Of a DNA stretch of 64,000 nucleotides, positions 47,361-54,679 are shown in pieces; position 1 is the first letter of the stretch; each line of letters begins with the position of its first letter. The notes under the pieces were generated by a model, which was not told where the DNA came from, did no database searches, and worked only from the letters and a program-made list of their open reading frames with translations. This stretch comes from Tardiphaga sp052076105 (lineage in GTDB: Bacteria; Pseudomonadota; Alphaproteobacteria; Rhizobiales; Xanthobacteraceae), in the NCBI RefSeq assembly GCF_052076105.1, contig NZ_CP197245.1, positions 3,534,001 to 3,598,000 of the forward strand, in the 5' to 3' direction. Both the position numbers and the translations under genes were made by a program.

Positions 47361-48959
47361 TTACTGGAGCAGCTTGAGTACGCTCTGCTGCGACTGGTTG
47401 GCGAGTGCCAGCGCGGAGACCGCAATCGACTGACGGGTCGACAGCGCCTGGCTGTTGGCGGCTTCCTCGTTGGTGTCTGCCAGCGTCAGGTTCGACGAGC
47501 CGGTCTGCAGCACGTTGATCAGGTTCTTCGCGAATTCCTGGCGGATCTGCACGATCGACAAGTTGGAGCCGAGCGCCGATGCCTGTGCACGCAGGACCGA
47601 GCTGGAGATGTTAAGCGCAGCCAGCGTGTTGTTCGCCGAGGTGTTGTCGAGGAAGTCCGCGCCCTTGGCAAGCTTGCTAAGGCCGAGACCCGCCGGTGTC
47701 AGCGTGGTGCCTGCGATGTTCAGCGTCGACTTGCCGGTCTCGTTGAAGACCAGCTTGAGCTGGTCGCCGCCGAGCAGGTTGATGCCGTTGAACGAGGCAT
47801 CCTGCGACGTGGTCGTGATCTGATCGATAATATTGTTGTACTGCGCGACGAGATTGGCGCGCGAGGTCTGCGATGCGAAGTCCTGCACCGGCGTCGATGG
47901 CACCAGGCCGTTGAACAGCTTGCCGACACCTGCGGCCGTGCCACCGATGGCGCCGATCGTCGACGACGCAGCATCGTTCGAGGTCGTGATGGTCATGAAG
48001 CCGGCGGGATCGATGACGGCCTGCAGATTGTTCGGCGCCAGTGCCGCGTTGAGCTGCGCCAGCGTCGAGACCTGACCGCTCGCGGTGCCGAAGGTGATGT
48101 TCGTCGGGGTGCTTGACGGATTGGTCGCTGCAATCGTCAGCGTCAGGGCCGGCGGGCCACCCAGGGCCGTCGGACCTGAGGTCCGCGCCTGCGTCACCGA
48201 CGTACCCAGCCCGAGCCCGGCGAGCGCGGCGGTGTTCGAGCTCGTGATCGACAGATCGGAAGCCGTACCCGTGTGCAGCGTAATCGCGCCGATGGGTGCT
48301 GCCGTGTTGACTGCGGAGCCAGCACCACCCGACAGTGCATCGATCTTCGCCAGCAGCGTGGCGACGCTGTCCGTGACGTTGATCTCGTTGGCGCCCGAAG
48401 CGCCCGAAGCTCTGAAGGTTAGGCTCTGACCATTGACGGTGATGGTGTCGTTCGCCGCGAAACTGGTGGCAATCGAGTCGGAGGCAGCAGCGCCCGACAG
48501 CAGCGTGGCGCCGGTGATGGCAACGGCATTCTTGTTGTTCGCAACAGTACCGACATAGGTGTTGTCGGTCTTCGTGGATGTACCCAGCAGGTTGTCGGCG
48601 GTCGCACCGGGATTGATCGGCGTCGTGAACGACGACTTGGCGTTATAGCCGACCGGAATTTGCAGCGCCTGGTTGGCGATCGACTTCGCGGTATCGACCA
48701 GCTTCTGCAGGGAGGTGATGCCGGTATTGGCCGCCTGCAGCACCTGCACGCCGTTGCCGATGCCGTCGAGCAGGGCGTTGATGTCACCGGCGCGGCTATC
48801 GAGCCCTGCTGCCGTGAAGAAATTCGTGGGGTTGTCGAGGGCAGTGTTGACCTTCTTGCCCGTCGCAAGACGGTTCTGCGTCGTGGACAAGAGATCCGCA
48901 GTGGATTGCAGCGACAGCAGGTTCTGACGAACCGAGGCCGAGAGAACAATGCCTGACAT
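47361..48959 (-). CDS. fliC: Flagellin 1 (532 aa)
   Basis: 532 residues from the ATG at 48959. The N-terminal D0/D1 domain (ASVRQNLLSLQSTADLLSTT, QNRLATGKKVNTALDNPTNF) and C-terminal D0/D1 domain (LSIVQIRQEFAKNLINVLQT, SLTLADTNEEAANSQALSTR) frame a long variable middle (about 170-400). The middle has two flagellin-IN-like modules (NDTITVNGQSLTFRASG..., and LTIAATNPSSTPTNITFGTA). This copy is more divergent than the other two, especially in the middle. Its leader has CAGGAAGGT six bases before the ATG. Two overlapping CtrA boxes lie about 215-240 bp upstream. Confidence 0.95.
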   Translation of the reverse strand: MSGIVLSASVRQNLLSLQSTADLLSTTQNRLATGKKVNTALDNPTNFFTAAGLDSRAGDINALLDGIGNGVQVLQAANTGITSLQKLVDTAKSIANQALQIPVGYNAKSSFTTPINPGATADNLLGTSTKTDNTYVGTVANNKNAVAITGATLLSGAAASDSIATSFAANDTITVNGQSLTFRASGASGANEINVTDSVATLLAKIDALSGGAGSAVNTAAPIGAITLHTGTASDLSITSSNTAALAGLGLGTSVTQARTSGPTALGGPPALTLTIAATNPSSTPTNITFGTASGQVSTLAQLNAALAPNNLQAVIDPAGFMTITTSNDAASSTIGAIGGTAAGVGKLFNGLVPSTPVQDFASQTSRANLVAQYNNIIDQITTTSQDASFNGINLLGGDQLKLVFNETGKSTLNIAGTTLTPAGLGLSKLAKGADFLDNTSANNTLAALNISSSVLRAQASALGSNLSIVQIRQEFAKNLINVLQTGSSNLTLADTNEEAANSQALSTRQSIAVSALALANQSQQSVLKLLQ

Positions 48960-49172
48960 ATGGAAACCTTCCTGTTCCCCGCGCAGTCGACCTTCAGGTC
49001 GCACAAGCGCATGGTGCATCTGACGAGAATCGTCTCGCCGCGATGCTGCCGGTTGAATTTGACGCCCTTCTGGAAGAGGAATCTCGGTCCGCCTTGCGGC
49101 GATGCCCGGATTAACGCGGCCGATTCTCGGCCTACCTGCTTCCTAATCAGGCCGAATATGACCGACGACCTT

Positions 49173-49198
49173 TTAAGATATGGTTAACAGCGGATTAA
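49173..49198. promoter_or_regulatory. Tandem CtrA boxes upstream of flagellin 1
   Basis: TTAA-GATATGG-TTAA-CAGCGGA-TTAA: two perfect TTAA-N7-TTAA boxes share the middle half-site. The site lies 214-239 bp upstream of the flagellin 1 start codon and 24 bp past the long palindrome. Confidence 0.6.
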
Positions 49199-49220
49199 GG
49201 CTTTCGCGAAACTGTCCCAA

Positions 49221-49266
49221 AACGGTAAAGGCCCGGAAAGCTCAAGCTTTCCGGGCCTTTACCGTT
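49221..49266 (-). terminator. 46-bp near-perfect palindrome behind flagellin 2
   Basis: 22-bp arms (49221-49242 and 49245-49266), core GGCCCGGAAAGCT / AGCTTTCCGGGCC, with a 2-base centre. It lies downstream of the flagellin 2 terminator. It ends without a T-run on either strand. Confidence 0.6.
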
Positions 49267-49278
49267 GATCGAACAACG

Positions 49279-49306
49279 AAAAACGGCGGGGCTTTCTGCC
49301 CCGCCG
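49279..49306 (-). terminator. Rho-independent terminator of flagellin 2
   Basis: 9-bp arms CGGCGGGGC / GCCCCGCCG (49284-49292, 49298-49306) with a 5-base loop, and five T on the minus strand. It is 31 bp past the stop and identical to the copy behind flagellin 3. Confidence 0.85.
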
Positions 49307-49336
49307 CCTGGTTTTCGTATGATCAGTGCGCCGGGA

Positions 49337-50905
49337 TTAACGGAGCAGCTGGAGCACGCCCTGCTGCGACTGGTTGGCCAGCGACAGCGCCGAGACGGCG
49401 ATCGACTGGCGGGTCGACAGCGCCTGGCTGTTGGCCGCTTCCTCGTTCGTGTCGGCAAGGGTCAGAGCCGACGCGCCGTTCTGCAGCACGTTGATCATCT
49501 GCTTCGAGAAGTCCTGACGCATCTGCACGACCGACAGGTTCGAACCGAAGGCCGAAGCCTGCGAACGCAGCTTGGAGCTGGCGTTGTTCAAACCGGTCAG
49601 CAGCTTGTTGGTACCGGCGTTGTCCAGGAAGTCGCTGCCCTTGGTCAGCGACTGCAGACCGAGACCGGCCGGATCGAAGGTGACGCCGGTGATGCTCAGC
49701 TTCGACTTGCCGGTCTCGTTGAAGGTGAGAGCCAGCGTGTCGCCGTTGAGCAGGTTGACGCCGTTGAAGGATGCGTCAGCCGCAGTCGTCTTGATCTGAT
49801 CGATCACCGTGTTGTACTGGGCAACCAGGCCAGCACGGGTGTTCTGCGCGTTGATGTCCGCGACCGGACCCGAGGTGTTCAGCGCACCGAACAGCTTGCC
49901 TGCGCCAACCGCCGTACCACCGAAGATCGAGCCCTTCGTCAGGTCGAACGACGCCTCGTCGTTGGTCGTCTGGATCGTCAGCTTGCCGGTCTTGTCGTCG
50001 ATCGACGCCTGCAAGTTGCTGGTGGCCAGTTTCTTGTTGAGGTCGTCGAGCGTGTTGACCTGACCGGCGGCCTTGCCGAAGGTGATGGTCTGCGGAGCGC
50101 TGCCGTCGATCGCACCGATCGTCAGCGTCTGGCCTGCCTTCGTGCTGGTCGGAGTAGTCGTGCCGGCGGTGAGGCCGAGTTTGCTCAGTGCAGAACCACC
50201 GAGGGTGATGCTGTCGGTCGTGTTGCCGGCGGTGAGCGTGAGTTCGTTACCGGTGATCGCCGCGGTCGCGGTGCCGCCACCAAGAGCCGTCTTGAACGCA
50301 TCGAGCAGGTCCCAGGTGGAGCTACTCGCCGCATCCGTGTTCAGATTGATCGTGCCATCAGGATCGGTGATGACGGCCGCGCTCGCTGGGCCAGCAGCCG
50401 TGATTTTGATCGTCGTGCCATTGACAATCAGCGTATCGTTAGTCGCAAAGCCGCCGCCAGCCGGAAGGGTCAGACGCGCATGAGCTGCAAGCGCTCCTCC
50501 GGTCGAGCCGGTCAGCGTGGCAGCCGTATCCGGTGGGAGCAGCCTGTCGGCGCTCGCCCCCGCAATCGTCGTTGAGAACTGCGACTTGGTCGAATAGCCC
50601 GTGGTCGCCTGCAGCGCCTGGTTGGCAATCGACTTCGCGCTATCGACCAGCTTCTGCAGCGAGGTGATGCCGGTGTTGGCAGCCTGAAGGATTTGCACGC
50701 CGTTGCCGATGCCGTCGAGCAGGTTGCTGATGTCGCTAGCGCGGTTGTTCAGGCCCTGGGCCGTGAAGAAGTTGGTGGGGTTGTCGAGCGCCGAGTTGAC
50801 CTTGTTGCCGGTCGCGAGGCGGTTCTGGGTGATCGAGAGAAGATCTGCGGTCGACTGCAGCGAAAGCAGGTTCTGCCGAACGGATGCCGAAAGCGTAATC
50901 GACAT
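49337..50905 (-). CDS. fliC: Flagellin 2 (522 aa)
   Basis: 522 residues from the ATG at 50905. D0/D1 parts read ASVRQNLLSLQSTADLLSIT, QNRLATGNKVNSALDNPTNF and C-terminal LSVVQMRQDFSKQMINVLQN, LTLADTNEEAANSQALSTRQ. The variable middle (about 150-330) has two IN-like modules (NDTLIVNGTTIKITAAGPAS, TLTIGAIDGSAPQTITFGKA). The last 161 bp of the gene plus 64 bp of the downstream region are identical to flagellin 3. The CAGGAAGGT leader lies eight bases before the ATG. Confidence 0.95.
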   Translation of the reverse strand: MSITLSASVRQNLLSLQSTADLLSITQNRLATGNKVNSALDNPTNFFTAQGLNNRASDISNLLDGIGNGVQILQAANTGITSLQKLVDSAKSIANQALQATTGYSTKSQFSTTIAGASADRLLPPDTAATLTGSTGGALAAHARLTLPAGGGFATNDTLIVNGTTIKITAAGPASAAVITDPDGTINLNTDAASSSTWDLLDAFKTALGGGTATAAITGNELTLTAGNTTDSITLGGSALSKLGLTAGTTTPTSTKAGQTLTIGAIDGSAPQTITFGKAAGQVNTLDDLNKKLATSNLQASIDDKTGKLTIQTTNDEASFDLTKGSIFGGTAVGAGKLFGALNTSGPVADINAQNTRAGLVAQYNTVIDQIKTTAADASFNGVNLLNGDTLALTFNETGKSKLSITGVTFDPAGLGLQSLTKGSDFLDNAGTNKLLTGLNNASSKLRSQASAFGSNLSVVQMRQDFSKQMINVLQNGASALTLADTNEEAANSQALSTRQSIAVSALSLANQSQQGVLQLLR

Positions 50906-51093
50906 GTTTTGATACCTTCCTGGTAGCAATATGGCGCCCTTCATGGGCGCAGCGGCACAATCAGGCCGCGCCTGTTAAGACTCTCTAAAAATGGAACCCG
51001 GAAAACAAATCCTTCGCGTGTATTTTTCCATTTTTGTCCGCTCAGATCGAGCGATTGAACAAACCGGTTGTCCCTCCTCCCTCTTGTGAATTC
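50906..51093. promoter_or_regulatory. Flagellin 2 upstream region with inverted repeats
   Basis: AAAAATGGAA (50987-50996) and TTCCATTTTT (51026-51035) form 10-bp arms 29 bp apart. A TTGTGAATTCACAA palindrome lies at 51084-51097. No convincing sigma-54 or sigma-70 promoter was found. Confidence 0.4.
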
Positions 51094-51099
51094 ACAACG

Positions 51100-51127
51100 A
51101 AAAACGGCGGGGCTTTCTGCCCCGCCG
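51100..51127 (-). terminator. Rho-independent terminator of flagellin 3
   Basis: Same sequence as at 49279-49306: CGGCGGGGC / GCCCCGCCG arms (51105-51113, 51119-51127), then TTTTTCG on the minus strand. Confidence 0.85.
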
Positions 51128-51157
51128 CCTGGTTTTCGTATGATCAGTGCGCCGGGA

Positions 51158-52768
51158 TTAACGGAGCAGCTGGAGCACGCCCTGCTGCGACTGGTTGGCC
51201 AGCGACAGCGCCGAGACGGCGATCGACTGGCGGGTCGACAGCGCCTGGCTGTTGGCCGCTTCCTCGTTCGTGTCGGCAAGGGTCAGAGCCGACGCGCCGT
51301 TCTGCAGCACGTTGATCAGGTTCTTCGAGAAATCCTGACGCATCTGAACGACCGAGAGGTTCGAACCGAAGGCCGAAGCCTGCGAACGCAGCGTCGAGCT
51401 GGCGTTGTTCAGCGAGGTCAGGAGCTTGTTGGTGTTCGCGTTGTCAAGGAAATCGGTACCCTTGGTCAGCGACGACAGACCAAGACCCGCAGGATCGAAG
51501 GTCACGCCCGTGATGCTCAGCTTCGACTTGCCGGTCTCGTTGAAGGTGAGAGCCAGTGTATCGCCGTTGAGCAGGTTGACACCGTTGAACGACGAGTCAG
51601 CGGCAGTCGTCTTGATCTGGTCGATCACCGTGTTGTACTGGGCAACCAGGCCAGCACGGGTGTTCTGAGCGTTGACGTCAGCCACCGGGGCCGAAGTGTT
51701 CAGCGCACCGAACAGCTTGCCTGCGCCGGTCGCCGTACCGCTGATGAGGCCGCTCGCCGTGAGATCGAACGAAGCTTCATCATTCGTGGTCTGGATCGTC
51801 AGCTTGCCGGCGGTGTCGATCGAGGCTTGCAAGTTGCTGGTGGCCAGCTTCTTGTTGAGGTCGTCGAGCGTGTTGACCTGGCCGGCGCCCGTGCCGAAAG
51901 TGATCGTCTGCGGAGCCGAACCATCGATCGCACCGATCGTCAGCGCCTGACCAGCCTTGGAGCTGGTCGGGGCAACCGGCGTCGTGGTTGCGGTCAGGCC
52001 CAGAGAGGCCAGTCCGTTGCCGGCGAGCGAGATCGTATCGGTCGTGTTCTTGGCCTTGATGGTGATCGCGCCAGCCGTGATCGACGCCTTGTCAGCGCCG
52101 GTCGCACCGGTGATCGCGTCAACCGAGTCGAGCACGTCCTGCACCGTGAGGGTGCTGCCGGCGCCGACGCCGATGGTGAAGCCGGTGGTGGCATCGCCCG
52201 TCTTGGTCGTTGCCGCGGTCGAGAACGTGATATCCACGCCGTTGACAGTGATCTTCGAGCCGTTCGCCGGGGTCGCGGCGAGCGTATCGGAGGTCGCCGC
52301 CGACACAAGCCCGGTGGCGCCGGTGATCGCAACAGGGGAGGCAAGGTTGTTGTTCACCGCAGTACCACTGACCGTCGCAGCGGTGTCCGCATCGCCGAGC
52401 AGGTTGCTGGCAGTCGCGCCGGTGATCGTGGTGGAGAACTGCGACTTGGTCGAATAGCCCGAGGTCGCCTGCAGCGCCTGGTTGGCGATCGACTTGGCGG
52501 AGTCAACCAGCTTCTGCAGCGAGGTGATGCCGGTGTTGGCAGCCTGAAGGATCTGCACGCCGTTGCCGATGCCATCAAGCAGGTTGTTGATGTCGCTGGC
52601 GCGGTTGTTCAGGCCCTGAGCCGTGAAGAAGTTGGTGGGATTGTCGAGCGCCGAGTTGACCTTGTTACCGGTCGAGAGGCGGTTCTGGGTGGTGGAGAGA
52701 AGATCCGCGGTCGACTGCAGCGAGAGCAGGTTCTGACGAACGGAAGCCGAGAGTGTAATGCCGGACAT
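51158..52768 (-). CDS. fliC: Flagellin 3 (536 aa)
   Basis: 536 residues. D0/D1 ends closely match flagellin 2 (MSGITLSASVRQNLLSLQST, QNRLSTGNKVNSALDNPTNF; C-terminal SVVQMRQDFSKNLINVLQNG). The middle differs in about residues 130-250 (NGSKITVNGVDITFSTAATT, LTVQDVLDSVDAITGATGAD) and has a second module similar to flagellin 2 (LTIGAIDGSAPQTITFGTGA). The CAGGAAGGT leader precedes the ATG by eight bases. The filament may contain all three flagellins, as in many Rhizobiales. Confidence 0.95.
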   Translation of the reverse strand: MSGITLSASVRQNLLSLQSTADLLSTTQNRLSTGNKVNSALDNPTNFFTAQGLNNRASDINNLLDGIGNGVQILQAANTGITSLQKLVDSAKSIANQALQATSGYSTKSQFSTTITGATASNLLGDADTAATVSGTAVNNNLASPVAITGATGLVSAATSDTLAATPANGSKITVNGVDITFSTAATTKTGDATTGFTIGVGAGSTLTVQDVLDSVDAITGATGADKASITAGAITIKAKNTTDTISLAGNGLASLGLTATTTPVAPTSSKAGQALTIGAIDGSAPQTITFGTGAGQVNTLDDLNKKLATSNLQASIDTAGKLTIQTTNDEASFDLTASGLISGTATGAGKLFGALNTSAPVADVNAQNTRAGLVAQYNTVIDQIKTTAADSSFNGVNLLNGDTLALTFNETGKSKLSITGVTFDPAGLGLSSLTKGTDFLDNANTNKLLTSLNNASSTLRSQASAFGSNLSVVQMRQDFSKNLINVLQNGASALTLADTNEEAANSQALSTRQSIAVSALSLANQSQQGVLQLLR

Positions 52769-52915
52769 GTTTGGTTACCTTCCTGGTAGACACAACGAGC
52801 GACCTTCTTGGTCGACACGGGGAAGATGACCTGCAGGTTCTAAAATTGCGTAAAGGGAACTGTGCCGATTTGATGCGCTCTATGCGTGCATTTAATTACC
52901 TGCACTCGCCCCGAA

Positions 52916-52955
52916 AACGACAAAGCCCGACTCGTAAAAGTCGGGCTTTGTCGTT
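52916..52955 (-). terminator. Terminator of flgE-flgK-flgL operon
   Basis: 17-bp arms AACGACAAAGCCCGACT (52916-52932) and AGTCGGGCTTTGTCGTT (52939-52955) around a 6-base loop, then TTCGG on the minus strand. It lies 95 bp past the flgL stop and before the flagellin 3 leader. Confidence 0.75.
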
Positions 52956-53049
52956 TGTTATCAGCGCTTTTGTGTAGTTGGGAGTTTGACTTCCCGGACT
53001 TCGGCGAGGCTGCCAGAACCCGGCGAAGTTGTAAACGCGAAGCAACCCG

Positions 53050-54672
53050 TTAAAGAAACTTAACCAAGCTCATCTGATAAAGATTTGACGTTGTCTGGTA
53101 CGAAGCCTGCAAAGCGGTCTGCAGCGCCAGAATTTTGGTCGCGACCTCATCGTTATTGATGCCCTCGATGGAGTCGAGCATCGTCTGGGCCATCGCCTTG
53201 GTCTGCACCTGGCGATCCGTGGTCGACTTGATCGATGCCTGCGCGCCGGCGAAGTCGGCCTGGATGTCCTGGATCGTCTGTTGGCCAGGGATAGCCGCCA
53301 GGTTCTGCGCTACGCGCTGGTTCAGCGCTGCGATCTGCGCATTGGCGTTCTTTGCATAAGTCGCATTGTTGAGTTGCGCCGGATCGACGGCCACGGCCGC
53401 GAACACCGCAACTGTCTGTAGTTGCGAGCGCAGGGCCTGCTCGTCGGCACGCGCGCCATATTGCACCGTGATCGATGTATCGATCTGGGAGACTGCCGAT
53501 CCGCGGGCCGAGCCGTTGGAGGTCGTGTTCTGCTCGCCCTGATACCAGATCACGGTATTGTCGGCCGTTCCGGCGACGAGCGTGGTTGCAGAGCCAAGCG
53601 GCGTCGAGCCGACGCGCAGCGGCGGCTGATCGAAGAAATTGTCGCCAGCCTCGATCGCAGATGCCGCCACCATCGGCCCGTTGGCGAGATCCTTCATGGC
53701 GCTTCCCAGCGCAGTATTGAGATTCGCCGCGGTGACCGTCGAAGACGGCGCCACCGGCGGAACGGCGTTCGGCTGACCGGGATCGATCAGGAACGAATTG
53801 GCCGGCAGGGGTGTCTGATCCGATGCGGTCAGGACGATATCTTCCTTCGTGCCATCTGGCATCGTGAAGGTGAACTTGACCTGATCGCCGACATTCGGGT
53901 TGGTCGCGCCGAGATCGACCGACATCGATTTTGCCACCGGCGTTGCTGGTGGCGCAGGCGGAACGGTCACAGGCAGATCGACAGGCTGAGTAACTGTCGC
54001 TCCGGCAATCGTGGTGGACACACCTGTGACCTTCATGCCGAACGGCTGCGCCGCAGCCGGCGGCGCCGGCGTCACATCCTCTTCGGAAATCACCACCGAG
54101 GTCGCCGGGGTTCCGACTGCGCTGCCAACGCGCCCGTTCCCGTTGACGCCGAGGTCGGCCGTCTTGCGTTCAGCGATCACCTGCTTGAGACCGGCGACGA
54201 GCGCACCATTGCCATTCATGATCTGGTCGGCGGGCGCGACAGGCGCGGTATCGGTGGCGCGGCCGGAAAACAGGTAGCGGTCGCCTGACCGCGCATTCAG
54301 CATATCGACGGAATCGAAGAAGCCGAGCGACGCGGTCTTCTGGCCCGGCGTCTGACCGGTATTGTCGAAATTGCTGCCGGCGCTGACGGCGGCGCCTTTG
54401 ACGTCCGATCCGATCGCCACCAGCCGCTGCAGCGACAGATTTGCCACGCCGATGCGCGTGTTCAGATTGACGGCAGTATCGGCATAGGCCGCAACGCCGC
54501 TGATCTGCGCGCGCAGCGCGATCGCGAGGCTGCGACCGCTGCCCTGCCCTGCATAGGTGTTGGAGATCTTGCCGCTCGACAGCTGCTGCGTCAGCGTGTC
54601 GAGCTGATCGCGCAGACTGGTAATTCCGGATCCGATGTATGATGTGCGTGAGCCGACACCGCTGATCGTCAT
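53050..54672 (-). CDS. flgL: Hook-filament junction protein FlgL (enlarged, 540 aa)
   Basis: 540 residues, against about 300-350 in enterobacteria. N-terminal D1 helix region (TSYIGSGITSLRDQLDTLTQ, QLSSGKISNTYAGQGSGRSL) and C-terminal region (IQADFAGAQASIKSTTDRQV, QTKAMAQTMLDSIEGINNDE) match FlgL. The extra length is a Pro/Val-rich middle (about 180-330; ISEEDVTPAPPAAAQPF, KSMSVDLGATNPNVGDQVKF). It lies 7 bp after flgK and closes the hook operon. Confidence 0.9.
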   Translation of the reverse strand: MTISGVGSRTSYIGSGITSLRDQLDTLTQQLSSGKISNTYAGQGSGRSLAIALRAQISGVAAYADTAVNLNTRIGVANLSLQRLVAIGSDVKGAAVSAGSNFDNTGQTPGQKTASLGFFDSVDMLNARSGDRYLFSGRATDTAPVAPADQIMNGNGALVAGLKQVIAERKTADLGVNGNGRVGSAVGTPATSVVISEEDVTPAPPAAAQPFGMKVTGVSTTIAGATVTQPVDLPVTVPPAPPATPVAKSMSVDLGATNPNVGDQVKFTFTMPDGTKEDIVLTASDQTPLPANSFLIDPGQPNAVPPVAPSSTVTAANLNTALGSAMKDLANGPMVAASAIEAGDNFFDQPPLRVGSTPLGSATTLVAGTADNTVIWYQGEQNTTSNGSARGSAVSQIDTSITVQYGARADEQALRSQLQTVAVFAAVAVDPAQLNNATYAKNANAQIAALNQRVAQNLAAIPGQQTIQDIQADFAGAQASIKSTTDRQVQTKAMAQTMLDSIEGINNDEVATKILALQTALQASYQTTSNLYQMSLVKFL

Positions 54673-54679
54673 GATTACC

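Larger units (their letters stand above)
48960..49336. other. Intergenic region between flagellin genes 1 and 2 (377 bp)
   Basis: No gene is visible. It contains the fliC1 leader, the tandem CtrA-type boxes (49173-49198), a 46-bp palindrome (49221-49266) and the flagellin 2 terminator (49279-49306). Confidence 0.6.

Noticed and set aside
50941..51279. Minus frame beginning MPTRTRKRPTARRC... repeated at 49195-49458
   Set aside because: It occurs twice only because the 3' ends of two flagellin genes are identical; it is an out-of-frame reading of them.
47343..52789. Long + strand frames (up to 573 codons) antisense to the three flagellin genes
   Set aside because: They mirror the repetitive flagellin sequence, are Arg/Asp-rich with no domain, and have no ribosome site. 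They are codon-bias shadows.
52906..52960. Possible small RNA gene at the inverted repeat between flgL and flagellin 3
   Set aside because: The stem is best explained as the flgL terminator; no promoter for a separate RNA is visible.
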